Shown here: positions 8,219 through 17,145 of the stretch, piece after piece
Layout of the letters: each line of letters opens with the position of its first letter
How positions within the stretch are numbered: position 1 is the stretch's first letter
Assembly (NCBI GenBank): GCA_001515955.1
Contig: LOES01000111.1
Span: 1-34,256 of the forward strand
Length of the DNA stretch: 34,256 nt
Direction: 5' to 3'
DNA from: Clostridia bacterium BRH_c25
Lineage (GTDB): Bacteria; Bacillota_A; Clostridia; Lutisporales; Lutisporaceae
Made by a program: the position numbers and the translations under genes
The notes under the pieces: model-generated
Databases searched by the model: none
Told to the model about the DNA's origin: nothing
The model's input: the letters and a program-made list of their open reading frames with translations, nothing else

Positions 8219-9234
8219 ATTCCATCCACCTTCCCAGATAAGTTTATAACCCTTGAGGCCCTTGGATCCTGCAGCCAACAAGCGACCTTATGACTTGTAT
8301 TCACATCGGTATAAGGCGGCATTACATGCATGCATACTTCCATAGCATGGTTGCATCTGGATGCAAAGGGACAGCCCTCAGGAGGATTCAACAGGTCAGG
8401 AGGTGTTCCTTTAATAGGTTCCAGCATTGCATGATCCTCAAGGTCAAGCCTTGCTATGGAATTCAGGAGTCCGCAGGTGTAGGGGTGCTGTGGATTATAA
8501 TATAAATCATCAAGGGTCCCGGTTTCCATAATCTTACCGGCATAAACCACAATTAGTTTCTGAGCCATACCGGCTACCACCCCCAAATCATGGGTAATCA
8601 ATATAATAGACATCTCCAGTTTTTTCTGTAAATCCTTCAGTAATGCTAAAATCTGAGCCTGAATAGTAACATCAAGGGCTGTTGTAGGCTCATCAGCAAT
8701 CAATAGCTTAGGGGATCCCGACAGAGCAATGGCGATAATAACTCTCTGCTTCATTCCGCCGCTAAGCTGATGGGGATATTTTTTTGCTACTTTTAAGGGA
8801 TCAGGTATACCTACTATTTCCAACATATTTATTGCATGCCCTATTGCTTCTTTTCTTTTCATGCCTTGGTGCTTCATAAAACCTTCACATATTTGATACC
8901 CTATTGTCATTGTGGGATTTAAGGACGTCATGGGGTCCTGAAATATCATTCCGATGTCCTGACCCCTTACCCTTCTTATCTCCTTTTTGGATAAAGTGGT
9001 CAACTCCTTACCCTTAAATTTAATACTTGACCCTTTTTTAATCCTGGAAGGAGGAGATGGATTAAGCCTTATAATAGATTTTGATGTAACTGATTTTCCA
9101 CAACCTGATTCTCCTACAATTGCAACGCATTGTCCCATTTCCACGTCAAATGAAATATCTCTTACTGCTTGTACTTCCCCTGCGTAGGTATCAAATGAAA
9201 CGCTTAGATTTCTTACTTCGAGTATTTTTTCCAT
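8215..9234 (-). CDS. oppD: Oligopeptide ABC transporter ATPase OppD
   Basis: 339-residue ATPase partner of OppF. Walker A GESGCGKSVTS, MIFQDPMTSLNPTMTIG, signature LSGGMKQR and Walker B LLIADEPTTALDVT are intact. The C-terminal oligopeptide domain carries GTPPDLLNPPEGCPFASRC. AAAGGAGG lies upstream of ATG 9234, 15 bp after the oppC stop, and the end overlaps the oppF start, so the pair is translationally coupled. Confidence 0.94.
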   Translation of the reverse strand: MEKILEVRNLSVSFDTYAGEVQAVRDISFDVEMGQCVAIVGESGCGKSVTSKSIIRLNPSPPSRIKKGSSIKFKGKELTTLSKKEIRRVRGQDIGMIFQDPMTSLNPTMTIGYQICEGFMKHQGMKRKEAIGHAINMLEIVGIPDPLKVAKKYPHQLSGGMKQRVIIAIALSGSPKLLIADEPTTALDVTIQAQILALLKDLQKKLEMSIILITHDLGVVAGMAQKLIVVYAGKIMETGTLDDLYYNPQHPYTCGLLNSIARLDLEDHAMLEPIKGTPPDLLNPPEGCPFASRCNHAMEVCMHVMPPYTDVNTSHKVACWLQDPRASRVINLSGKVDGI

Positions 9235-9249
9235 CCTTGGTCCTCCTTT

Positions 9250-10179
9250 CTATTTACGCATTCTTGGGTCAAAAGCATCTCTAAGACCATCACTTAGTAT
9301 ATTAAAGCCTATCATTAGAAATATGATTACAATTGCCGGGTAAAGCAAAAGGTAAAAATGACTACGCATAGCTTGATATCCATCGTTGATCAATACACCC
9401 AATGAAGCCAGGGGCTCTTGAAGTCCCAGGCCTATAAAGCTCAGGAAGGCCTCCGTAAATATGGCTGATGGTATAGTAAACATCATGTTTACTATAATAA
9501 TTCCCAGCATATTGGGAAACAGCTGTTTGAAAATAATATCAAAATTACTTGCTCCCAGGGTTCTGGCAGCCAAGACATATTCCATTCCTTTCAGCTTAAG
9601 GATCTGCCCCCTTACAATTCTGGCCATGCTTACCCAGCCTGTGAATACCATGGCTATGGTGATTGTAAAAATTCCGGGCTTCATAAACATCATGAGAAGT
9701 ATTACTACAATCAGCCTTGGTATACCTACAAGTACTTCAATAACCCTCTGCATTATACTGTCTATTTTCCCTCCAAAGTAGCCGGAAACAGCACCGAAGG
9801 TAACACCAATCAATAAATCCAATGTAGCAGCCAACAGGGCAATATATATGGATATTCTGGTACCCTGCCAAACCCTTGTCCACTGATCACGTCCAAATTT
9901 ATCCGTTCCAAACCAATGGGTGCTGTTTGGAGCTTGGTAAGTCTCTTCATAATTAGTTTCATAGTACTCATATTTGGTCATATTTGGTCCTGCAAAAGAA
10001 AAAAACATTATAACCAGAATTACAAACAAGCTTATGGTTGCAGTTTTATGCTTTAATAAAGACCTCCAGCTGTCCTTCCAGAAACTGGATACAGGCCTTT
10101 TGATCTTTTCATTTTCCCCGGAGGCAATTTTTGCCGGTACAAACATATCATCTAAAACTAATTTTTCTATATCCGCCAT
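9250..10179 (-). CDS. oppC: Oligopeptide ABC transporter permease OppC
   Basis: 309-residue inner-membrane permease with an N-terminal hydrophobic segment (TISLFVILVIMFFSF), a periplasmic-type loop ending HWFGTDKFGRDQWTRVWQGTR (the OppC/DppC signature) and about five further membrane segments. The ABC-coupling EAA loop reads ILKLKGMEYVLAARTLGASNFDIIFKQLFPN. I start at ATG 10179 (MADIEKLV), 4 bp after the oppB stop with AAGGAG 7 bp upstream; the frame from 10221 would overlap oppB without a ribosome site. Confidence 0.93.
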   Translation of the reverse strand: MADIEKLVLDDMFVPAKIASGENEKIKRPVSSFWKDSWRSLLKHKTATISLFVILVIMFFSFAGPNMTKYEYYETNYEETYQAPNSTHWFGTDKFGRDQWTRVWQGTRISIYIALLAATLDLLIGVTFGAVSGYFGGKIDSIMQRVIEVLVGIPRLIVVILLMMFMKPGIFTITIAMVFTGWVSMARIVRGQILKLKGMEYVLAARTLGASNFDIIFKQLFPNMLGIIIVNMMFTIPSAIFTEAFLSFIGLGLQEPLASLGVLINDGYQAMRSHFYLLLYPAIVIIFLMIGFNILSDGLRDAFDPRMRK

Positions 10180-10183
10180 TGTA

Positions 10184-11119
10184 TCACTCCTTTTCCTCGG
10201 ACAACCTGATTCTTGGGTCAACTAATCCATATAATACATCCACAATTAAAACAGACGATACAAACAGGAAGCTGTAAAAAATAGTGACACCCATAACAGT
10301 AGAGTAGTCATTTACCTTAATCGATTCAACAAATAAGCTTCCAAGTCCAGGTACGGCAAAAATACTCTCAACAACAAGGCTTCCGGTAATAATATTGATG
10401 GTTAATGGTCCAAGGATTGTGATAACAGGTATTAATGCATTTCTAATTGTATGTTTTATAACAATATCCAATCCGCTGATTCCTTTAGCTTCTGCAGTCA
10501 TCATATAGTCCTGTTGAATGACCTCCATCATTTCCGTTCTCATAAATCTGGCAATAACTGCCACAACTCCGGCCGCCAGGGCAAGGGAAGGCATTATTGA
10601 ATTTGAATAGTTATTCCAATAGGCAACGGGCAAAAGTCCCCATCTAACGCCAAAATAGTACTGCATCAATGCAGCAAATACAAAGTTGGGAATAGATATG
10701 CCCAATACCGCAATTATCATCATTAAATAGTCCCAAAGGGTATTATGCCTTAGGGCTGAAATGATACCCAGTATTAGTCCAAGGGTTATTCCCAGCAAAA
10801 TTGCCTGGAAACCCAGTAGGGCTGAAGGACCTATCCTTTCCCTTAATATACTATTAACAGGCCGCCCTTTATAGTAAAAAGATGTCCCAAAATCCCCCTT
10901 TGCAAGATTGAGCATATACTTGCCATACTGAACAATCAACGGATCATTCAGACCATATCTTTCATACATCTGTACCCTTGCTTCATGAGATAATTGGTCA
11001 AGCTTTTCCATATCAAAGGGTGAACCCGGGAGCTGCTTCATTAGGAAAAAGGTTGCAGTTGCTATAATAAATAATGTAATAAAACCATATACCAATCTGG
11101 TTGTTATATATCGCCTCAT
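10184..11119 (-). CDS. oppB: Oligopeptide ABC transporter permease OppB
   Basis: 311-residue permease, MRRYITTRLVYGFITLFIIATATFFLMKQLPGSPF being the usual OppB/DppB opening. Six membrane segments and an EAA loop (QDYMMTAEAKGISGLDIVIKHTIRNALIPV) are visible. A perfect TAGGAGGTG site precedes ATG 11119. It is separated from oppA by about 190 bp holding a partial terminator and a 14-bp hairpin that ends next to the ribosome site, which probably sets the transporter to binding-protein ratio. Confidence 0.94.
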   Translation of the reverse strand: MRRYITTRLVYGFITLFIIATATFFLMKQLPGSPFDMEKLDQLSHEARVQMYERYGLNDPLIVQYGKYMLNLAKGDFGTSFYYKGRPVNSILRERIGPSALLGFQAILLGITLGLILGIISALRHNTLWDYLMMIIAVLGISIPNFVFAALMQYYFGVRWGLLPVAYWNNYSNSIMPSLALAAGVVAVIARFMRTEMMEVIQQDYMMTAEAKGISGLDIVIKHTIRNALIPVITILGPLTINIITGSLVVESIFAVPGLGSLFVESIKVNDYSTVMGVTIFYSFLFVSSVLIVDVLYGLVDPRIRLSEEKE

Positions 11120-11133
11120 TTATACACCTCCTA

Positions 11134-11183
11134 GTGCTTATTAACACAACAAATTTCTAGTCTTTCACAGTGTTAATAAGCAC
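11134..11183 (-). promoter_or_regulatory. Hairpin in the oppB leader
   Basis: GTGCTTATTAACAC (11134-11147) and its exact complement (11170-11183), 22-nt loop. On the transcript it ends right before the AGGAGG of oppB. It may protect the processed 5' end of oppBCDF mRNA, tune translation, or be a protein operator. Confidence 0.5.
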
Positions 11184-11261
11184 AACATTGATTCAGTGCC
11201 TGGCATGCCCTAACAGAATATACGTTACGAGGCACTATTTTGCATATTGAACAACAGGATG

Positions 11262-11300
11262 AAAAAGAAGAGCCCTGATAATTACAGGACACTTCTTTTT
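11262..11300 (-). terminator. Partial terminator between oppA and oppB
   Basis: An imperfect stem (AAAGAAG/CTTCTTT outside, TCCTG/CAGGG inside) followed on the minus strand by CTTCTTTTTC, 8 bp past the oppA stop. An internal bulge makes it leaky, consistent with higher oppA expression and read-through into oppB. Confidence 0.7.
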
Positions 11301-11308
11301 CCTATCAA

Positions 11309-12955
11309 TTATTTTACAGCTGCCCATTTGAAGTCCCATGTTACTCCATAGGGGTGATATACCAGTCCTTCAACGTGTTCTTTGCATGCAAATGCATTGC
11401 CCTGATAGTATAATGGTGCTAAAATTGCCTCTTCATCCATAAGAATTCTTTCAGCTTCCAACAGCATGTCCATACGCTTTGCTGAATCTACCTCTGCCTT
11501 TGCGCCGGTTATCAATTGGTCATATCTTTCATTGGAGAAGTTGCCACGGAAGGGCTTTGCCGGTGCCGCCCACAAATCAAGGTAAGTCATTGGGTCATTG
11601 TAGTCAGCTCCCCAGGCAGATACCACCATTTGATATTTGTCATCCCTCATTGTCTGCAAACGTCCACTGTATGGCTGCGTTACTAGGGTAATATCAATGT
11701 CTAGGTTTTTCTTAAGCTGGCTCTGTATGAATGTTCCGCAATCCTTTGAAACCTGATCATCTGCGGTTAACAGCTCAAGCTGCGGAGCTTTTCCAAGCTC
11801 GCCCAAGCCCTTGGCCCAAAGCTCTTTGGCTTTTTCGATATTTGGTAATATTAAATCTCCTTGAGCTTCTCTGAAGGTTACACCGCTCCCTGCCATTCCG
11901 GTAGGTATTAATCCTGTAGCTGTTTCCGAACCGTTGTTAAGAACATTTTTTGTTAATACATCAGGGTCTACTGCCAACTGTATGGCCTTACGTATATTCT
12001 TGTTTCCAATTGCTTCATTATGTAAATTAAATTGAATGTAGTATGAACGGAAATTTGTGTATGCTCTGAATTCGGGAGTATCCTTAAAGCTATTGACATC
12101 CGAGGATGACAACGGAGCCATATCCAAATCCCCTGCTTGATATAGGTTTAAAGCTGTTCCCTGTTCCTTGATAACCTTAATATCAAGTTTATCAACCTTC
12201 AAGTTATCCTTATCCCAATAATTTGGGTTCTTAACCATTACAACACCCTTTGCAGGGTCAAATTCAGCTAACATAAACGGTCCGTTATATACCAGCCCAT
12301 CAGCACTTAATGCATAGCTTTCACCCTTTTCATTTATGAACTTCTCGTTTAACGGGAAGTAAAGCGGAAAAGCTGTTAAACTCACGAAATAAGGAGTTGG
12401 CTGTTTTATCTGAACTACAAAGGTTTTATCATCCGGAGTCTCAATCTTTACATCTTCAGCCTTCCCTGTTCCATCTACAAACTCTTGGGCACCAACAACA
12501 TAATCAGCTATTATAAACGAATAGCTTCCTGAGGTCTCCGGATTCAATCCACGGAGCCATCCGTATTTAAAATCCTGAGAAGTTACGGGTTCCCCATTAC
12601 TCCATTTAATATCATCACGAAGGGTAAATGTATAAGTCAATCCGTCTTCGGAAACTTCCACACCTTTTGCCATAGCAGGCTGAGGCTTGTTCTCCTCATC
12701 CAGACGATATAGTCCCTCTGCAACATTGTTTAAAATTGTAAAGGAAATAGTGTCGGTTGTTGTTGTTTGGTTCAAATCAGGTATGTCATTGTTAAAGCTA
12801 AGCTTTAATACCTTTTCTACAGCCTGAGCTTCTTTTTCGCCGGCAGTACTGCTGCCGGATGAAGCCTGACTGTCAGAGAAGCTGCCGCATCCGACCAGCA
12901 AAAGACTGAGCACTACTAAAAGTGCCAATGAATTAATTATCCGTCTGTTTTTCAA
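11309..12955 (-). CDS. oppA: Oligopeptide-binding lipoprotein OppA
   Basis: 548-residue extracytoplasmic peptide-binding lipoprotein (SBP_bac_5 family). A signal peptide MKNRRIINSLALLVVLSLLLVGC ends in the lipobox LVGC, so C23 would be lipidated. A serine-rich linker is followed by the family opening KVLKLSFNNDIPDLNQTTTTD and later EVSEDGLTYTFTLRDDIKWSNGEPVTSQDFKYGWLR, the SBP_5 signature. It captures peptides for OppBCDF. It is first in the operon, about 55 bp downstream of the predicted sigma-54 start site, so induction probably depends on the activator encoded at 14827-16908. Confidence 0.95.
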   Translation of the reverse strand: MKNRRIINSLALLVVLSLLLVGCGSFSDSQASSGSSTAGEKEAQAVEKVLKLSFNNDIPDLNQTTTTDTISFTILNNVAEGLYRLDEENKPQPAMAKGVEVSEDGLTYTFTLRDDIKWSNGEPVTSQDFKYGWLRGLNPETSGSYSFIIADYVVGAQEFVDGTGKAEDVKIETPDDKTFVVQIKQPTPYFVSLTAFPLYFPLNEKFINEKGESYALSADGLVYNGPFMLAEFDPAKGVVMVKNPNYWDKDNLKVDKLDIKVIKEQGTALNLYQAGDLDMAPLSSSDVNSFKDTPEFRAYTNFRSYYIQFNLHNEAIGNKNIRKAIQLAVDPDVLTKNVLNNGSETATGLIPTGMAGSGVTFREAQGDLILPNIEKAKELWAKGLGELGKAPQLELLTADDQVSKDCGTFIQSQLKKNLDIDITLVTQPYSGRLQTMRDDKYQMVVSAWGADYNDPMTYLDLWAAPAKPFRGNFSNERYDQLITGAKAEVDSAKRMDMLLEAERILMDEEAILAPLYYQGNAFACKEHVEGLVYHPYGVTWDFKWAAVK

Positions 12956-12972
12956 AATAATTCCCCCTTTAG

Positions 12973-12998
12973 ATTTTTTATATTCCTATATAAAAAAT
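12973..12998 (-). other. AT-rich hairpin in the oppA leader
   Basis: ATTTTTTATA/TATAAAAAAT, 10-bp stem with a 6-nt loop, between the sigma-54 start and the oppA ribosome site. It is too weak in GC to be a terminator; probably an mRNA 5' stabiliser or simply the AT-rich bend found at such promoters. Confidence 0.35.
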
Positions 12999-13020
12999 AT
13001 TTTTATAGCTGAGTTATATA

Positions 13021-13036
13021 TGCAACTGTCATGCCA
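13021..13036 (-). promoter_or_regulatory. Sigma-54 promoter of the opp operon
   Basis: On the minus strand TGGCATGACAGTTGCA matches the -24/-12 consensus TGGCAYG-N4-TTGCW with the GG and GC at the correct spacing. The start site would lie near 13010. Confidence 0.85.
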
Positions 13037-13103
13037 ACATAATATGGAAAATAGCATTCTGTTTCTTGTATTAAGCTCCTGCATAGCGGAAAATACTAAC
13101 TTT

Positions 13104-13221
13104 TTGGTTCAAATCTATCTGCATTATTCCATATAACCTTCACTCTTCAAAATATATAAAATAAATTGGGTAACCTAATTAGCAAATTAATCTTACATTA
13201 TTTGATATTTGGTTGAACCAA
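13104..13221. promoter_or_regulatory. Candidate upstream activator sites between the two sigma-54 promoters
   Basis: Three related 13-mers: TTGGTTCAAATCT (13104-13116, half site), TTGGGTAACCTAA (13166-13178) and the near-perfect palindrome TTGGTTGAACCAA (13209-13221). They lie 70-200 bp from each sigma-54 promoter, the usual place for enhancer-binding protein sites. Similarity among the three is seen; binding is inferred. Confidence 0.5.
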
Positions 13222-13307
13222 TTTATTCTGATTTTATAACATATTTATTAATAGAAGTTTATCTAAAGCTTAATAGCAGTAGTTGCTTAATCCTGATATT
13301 TATTAAC

Positions 13308-13323
13308 TGGCATGGCCTTTGCA
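13308..13323 (+). promoter_or_regulatory. Sigma-54 promoter of the dipeptidase gene
   Basis: TGGCATGGCCTTTGCA fits TGGCAYG-N4-TTGCW at every conserved position; expected start near 13335, about 33 bp before the TTG codon. Confidence 0.85.
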
Positions 13324-13367
13324 ATGCTATTTAATATATGTATCTATATTGATTGGAGGGATTATAG

Positions 13368-14807
13368 TTGAAACAAATTAACTTGTATGAAGAAGCAATT
13401 TTGAGAAAAGAGGCTTTAATTGAAGATTTAAAAACCTTACTTAGTATAGAAAGTGTAAAGGACTTAGAGTCTGCTACCGAAAACAGGCCTATGGGTGAAA
13501 ATATAGGTGAAGCCCTTGAATATATCCTTGACCTTTCATCAAAGGCGAATTTCATAACCAAAAATATTGATGGCTATGCAGGGCTAGCCGAATATGGCGC
13601 CGGCGAAGACTATATCGGCATATTATGCCATCTGGATGTAGTCCCCGCAACAGGCGATTGGACATTCCCACCTTTTGAGCCGGCTATAAGGGATGGTAAG
13701 CTTTTCGGGAGAGGCGCCATTGATGACAAGGGTCCTGCCATAGCTGCTTTTTACGGCTTAAAAATTATTAAAGAATTAGGATTACCGTTAAAGCATAGGA
13801 TCAGAATAATTTTTGGCACCGATGAGGAAAGTGGAATGAGAGGAATTAAGAAATATATTGAAAGAGAACCTCTGCCCATTGCTGCCTTTAGTCCCGATGC
13901 AGTTTTTCCGATAATCAATGCAGAAAAGGGGCAGATTAATGTGAAGCTCTCTCAGATGAAAGCCTGTGAGGATTGCAGCAGCTGTAATCATGACTTCAGG
14001 CTGGTGAGTTTCACCTCGGGAGATAGGGCCAATATGGTTCCCGACAAGGCCCATGGGACTATAAAGGGAAATGATATTTCACCTATTCTGGAAGGCTTTA
14101 AGGATTATTGTATCAGAAGGAACCTGGGATATTCTATCGATACCTGTAATGACGAAGCAACCCTCACAATCAAAGGAAAATCAGCCCACAGCATGGAGCC
14201 TCAAAAGGGGGTAAATGCCGGTTTGCTGATGATTCATTTCTTGAAAGGCTTTTCATTCCATCCTCAGGATCATATTTATATCAGCTTTATAAACAGATTC
14301 CTATATAATGATTTTTACGGAAGATCCCTTGGAATTGATTATTCCGATGATATAACCGGACCCTTAACGGTCAATGCCGGGATTCTGAGGTACGAAGGAA
14401 ATAATGGAGGATTTATTCAATTGAATATCAGGTTTCCCGTAACAACCCATTATCTGCGTACAATTGAAAAAATTATATCCACAGCTGAGGCCTATGGCTT
14501 TGAAATAAGTGAGATCAGGGAAAAGAAACCCCATTATGTTGATAGTAATCACTCAATAGTCAAAGCTCTGCAGAAGTCATATTTTGAAGAAACAGGAGAA
14601 GAACCTTCTCTTCTGTCAACTGGGGGAAATACCTACGCCGGCCTTATGGATTGTTGTGTAGCCTTTGGCCCTGTTTTTCCCGGAAAGGAAGCCACCGCCC
14701 ACCAGAATGACGAATATATTGAGATTGAGGATTTGATTAGAGCAACTGCAATATATGCCAGGGCTATATATGAGCTGGCTAATACAGACATTGAAAAAAG
14801 CAGCTGA
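13368..14807 (+). CDS. pepV: PepV-type M20 dipeptidase
   Basis: 479-residue zinc peptidase of the M20 family, PepV/Sapep branch, cleaving dipeptides and some tripeptides in the cytoplasm. Metal-site pattern is intact: H88-x-D90 in LCHLDVVP, D119 in GRGAIDDKGP, E153/E154 in GTDEESGMRG, and the C-terminal histidine in ATAHQNDEYI. The lid domain is the region of about 190-370. The TTG start at 13368 has GGAGGG 7 bp upstream. Divergent from the opp operon with its own sigma-54 promoter, it would hydrolyse imported peptides. The stop codon lies inside a terminator shared with the activator gene. The gene symbol is by family resemblance only. Confidence 0.92.
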   Translation: MKQINLYEEAILRKEALIEDLKTLLSIESVKDLESATENRPMGENIGEALEYILDLSSKANFITKNIDGYAGLAEYGAGEDYIGILCHLDVVPATGDWTFPPFEPAIRDGKLFGRGAIDDKGPAIAAFYGLKIIKELGLPLKHRIRIIFGTDEESGMRGIKKYIEREPLPIAAFSPDAVFPIINAEKGQINVKLSQMKACEDCSSCNHDFRLVSFTSGDRANMVPDKAHGTIKGNDISPILEGFKDYCIRRNLGYSIDTCNDEATLTIKGKSAHSMEPQKGVNAGLLMIHFLKGFSFHPQDHIYISFINRFLYNDFYGRSLGIDYSDDITGPLTVNAGILRYEGNNGGFIQLNIRFPVTTHYLRTIEKIISTAEAYGFEISEIREKKPHYVDSNHSIVKALQKSYFEETGEEPSLLSTGGNTYAGLMDCCVAFGPVFPGKEATAHQNDEYIEIEDLIRATAIYARAIYELANTDIEKSS

Positions 14808-14824
14808 CAGCTGCTTTTTTCAAT
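14790..14824. terminator. Shared bidirectional terminator of convergent genes
   Basis: A 16-bp perfect stem (ATTGAAAAAAGCAGCT with its complement) and a 3-nt loop, with A and T runs in the arms so it works both ways. The dipeptidase stop TGA (14805-14807) is in the stem, and the activator gene ends 3 bp beyond. Confidence 0.93.
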
Positions 14825-14826
14825 AT

Positions 14827-16908
14827 CTAAACATAATGCTTATTATAGTAGTCCAGAAGAGAGTAACCCTTTGTTGATATTGAGCTTCCTTTACGGCCTC
14901 GTTCAGTAACAATATATTCCTCATTACTCAATAACTCTTGACGATATCTTAATTGCTGCTCAGATAATAAAATGCCAATTTGCTTCATATGCTGAAGTAT
15001 TGCATGCCTTCCGGAGGATGGCTGACCTTCACCCGCCAAATAGGATAGAATCCCCATCATCCCTTCAAGAAATCCCTTCTCTTCAAATTCCCTTAACTTT
15101 GCCTCATAGTTATGGATATTTTCATTATCTGCCCCTGTAAAGGCATATCTTGTGTTCAAGAAGGGAAGTTGTTCTCTAAATACTACTGAATCTGCAATAT
15201 GAGCTAAATACTCTATTATATTTTCCAATTCACGGATATTTCCCGGCCAATCATATTCCAGCATTGCCTTTAATGCTGTTTTTGACAACCGGAAGGGTTC
15301 CCGGTTGAGCTTTTTAGTAAATTCACCAATATACATATCTATAAGAAGAGGTATATCTTCAGCCCTTTTCTTAAGAGGAATAAGGTATAGCGGTAAAACA
15401 TTCAGACGGTAATAGAGATCTTCACGGAAAGTACCTTCTTTTACCATTTCAAGAAGGTTTTTATTGGTTGCAGCAATTACTCTTACATCCAGAGTAATAA
15501 TGCTGTCACCCCCGACACGCATCATCTGCTTTTCCTGAAGTACTCTCAGGAGACGATTTTGAATCATCTTAGAAGCATCTCCAATTTCATCAAAGAAAAT
15601 AGTACCCTTATGGGCCTGCTCAAAAAGTCCCATATGCCCGCCTTTTTTTGCCCCTGTAAATGCCCCTTCTTCATACCCGAAAAGCTCACTTTCCATTAAA
15701 CTCTCAGAGATTGCTGCAAAATTAACCCCAATGAATGGGTATTTGCTTCTTGGCGAGGCATTATGAATAGCCTGGGCCAATATTTCCTTCCCTGTACCTG
15801 TCTCTCCAAGTATTAATATGGTAGATGAACTTTGCGCTAGTTTTTGGGCTATCCTTATAAGCTCCAATACTGAAGCATTTTGGGTTATAAGATCCTTGAA
15901 GCTATATCTTGCAACCAGGTTCTTTCTCTGAGTTTTCAACCTGTAGCTATACTCTATCTTCTGTATTTCATCAGCCTTTATAAATAAATATAGAAACCCA
16001 AATAGTTTATTTTCTATAAGGATCCTTTTCTTTCTTATGTAGTATATCACCTGATCGAATTCGACAAAATTATCCTCGTCTACTTGTAAATCACGAAGCT
16101 TTTCAACGAAGGAATGATTAAGTATCTCATCGGCTCCCTTCCCCATTATATCTCCGTCAGAGAGCTTTAATATATCCAGAGCTTTTTGATTGGCCGCATT
16201 TATTATTTCATCCTTTGAGAATACCAGAACCGCATCATCGATGTTATTTATAATTTCTTCCAAGGTTTTTCTCAGAAAATTTGACTGAAATATTTCGTCA
16301 CTTAACTTTCCCGTTATATAAACCAAAGATTGCATAAATCTTGCAGACAATTGATTAAGCGTATAATTAGAGGCTTTAAAATGATTCAAAATTTCTATAA
16401 TAGTTGAAATATCAATTACACGATTGCCAATGTCTATGACCCTCTTAATATGGTCGGGAACCAGTTGAGGTTCTCCTACGGTAACAGCTATTCTGATGCT
16501 GCTATCATAGGATGCTCCCGGGTAGTAGGGAACAAAATCATAATTTATCCCAGCTTCCTTCAAAGTCATAATAGTCTCCTCGGAAGCCTCCTTCAAATCA
16601 CTTACCAATAATATTCTCATACCCTTTGGGATGGCAAGGAGATCTTGAATATTAGCATAGTCAATAGTTCTCTTAGCGATTATATAGGGAATATCCTCTG
16701 TCAGATAAGGCTTGGCCATTGGTAAAATAACCTTGCTTGATAAAACGATCAGATCATACCCCTTTGCGGTAGAAAGAAACAGCTCATCTACTCTGCGACC
16801 ATCTATATTAAAATAATTATGAAATCCTATTTCCTGCAGCTGTTTTACCAACCGTTTTAATGTATTACTTTGATAGGCAACAATTAGTAACGAATGCTTT
16901 GACTCCAT
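14827..16908 (-). CDS. Sigma-54 activator with PrpR-type sensor and winged-helix C-terminus
   Basis: 693-residue enhancer-binding protein. Residues 1-190 resemble the PrpR N-terminal ligand-sensing domain; about 215-320 is a PAS domain (IINNIDDAVLVFSKDEIINAANQKALDIL); about 340-570 is the sigma-54 AAA+ domain with Walker A GETGTGKE near 366-373, GAFTGA near 417 for sigma-54 contact, FFDEIGDAS as Walker B and the arginine-finger region RLLRVLQEK. The usual Fis helix-turn-helix is absent. Instead the end, HAILQHMKQIGILLSEQQLRYRQELL to TERGRKGSSISTKGYSLL, reads as a winged helix with a 'RGRKGS..ST.KG' wing. AAGGGGGGAG precedes ATG 16908. Being convergent to the dipeptidase, it is the likely activator of both sigma-54 promoters. 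Confidence 0.92.
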   Translation of the reverse strand: MESKHSLLIVAYQSNTLKRLVKQLQEIGFHNYFNIDGRRVDELFLSTAKGYDLIVLSSKVILPMAKPYLTEDIPYIIAKRTIDYANIQDLLAIPKGMRILLVSDLKEASEETIMTLKEAGINYDFVPYYPGASYDSSIRIAVTVGEPQLVPDHIKRVIDIGNRVIDISTIIEILNHFKASNYTLNQLSARFMQSLVYITGKLSDEIFQSNFLRKTLEEIINNIDDAVLVFSKDEIINAANQKALDILKLSDGDIMGKGADEILNHSFVEKLRDLQVDEDNFVEFDQVIYYIRKKRILIENKLFGFLYLFIKADEIQKIEYSYRLKTQRKNLVARYSFKDLITQNASVLELIRIAQKLAQSSSTILILGETGTGKEILAQAIHNASPRSKYPFIGVNFAAISESLMESELFGYEEGAFTGAKKGGHMGLFEQAHKGTIFFDEIGDASKMIQNRLLRVLQEKQMMRVGGDSIITLDVRVIAATNKNLLEMVKEGTFREDLYYRLNVLPLYLIPLKKRAEDIPLLIDMYIGEFTKKLNREPFRLSKTALKAMLEYDWPGNIRELENIIEYLAHIADSVVFREQLPFLNTRYAFTGADNENIHNYEAKLREFEEKGFLEGMMGILSYLAGEGQPSSGRHAILQHMKQIGILLSEQQLRYRQELLSNEEYIVTERGRKGSSISTKGYSLLDYYNKHYV

Positions 16909-16983
16909 GATACTCCCCCCTTAAATAAGATACCGATGCATAAATGCTCACTCCTATAGATTGAATATAGTAGAATGTTCGCC

Positions 16984-16989
16984 ATTATA
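16984..16989 (-). promoter_or_regulatory. Possible -10 element of the activator gene
   Basis: Minus-strand TATAAT about 75 bp ahead of the activator start; no convincing -35 at 16-18 bp, so it is only a suggestion. The rest of 16909-17103 shows no gene or clear structure. Confidence 0.3.
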
Positions 16990-17103
16990 TCCCAAAATCC
17001 TTTTCAAGCCTATGATCATATCATAATAGTGTTGGACACTTCGTGAATATTGTAAAGCTGCTGAATAATCCCCAAATCATGTTGAGTAAATATTTTGAGG
17101 TAA

Positions 17104-17134
17104 AATAAAAAAACACTACAAACTATTGCAGTGT
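17104..17134 (-). terminator. Terminator left of the island repeat
   Basis: Minus strand: ACACTGC with GTAGTGT (5-7 bp stem) followed by seven T. It lies 12 bp beyond the tRNA-end repeat at 17146-17161, the same arrangement as the tRNA-Arg gene and its terminator at 25942-25967, so it may be the original tRNA terminator. It now ends the DUF169 gene. Confidence 0.7.
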
Positions 17135-17145
17135 CTATAATCATA

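Noticed and set aside
8219..8281. Longer N-terminus for OppF
   Set aside because: The extra 21 codons lie inside oppD; the overlapping ATG at 8218 with GGAAGGTGG fits the family start.
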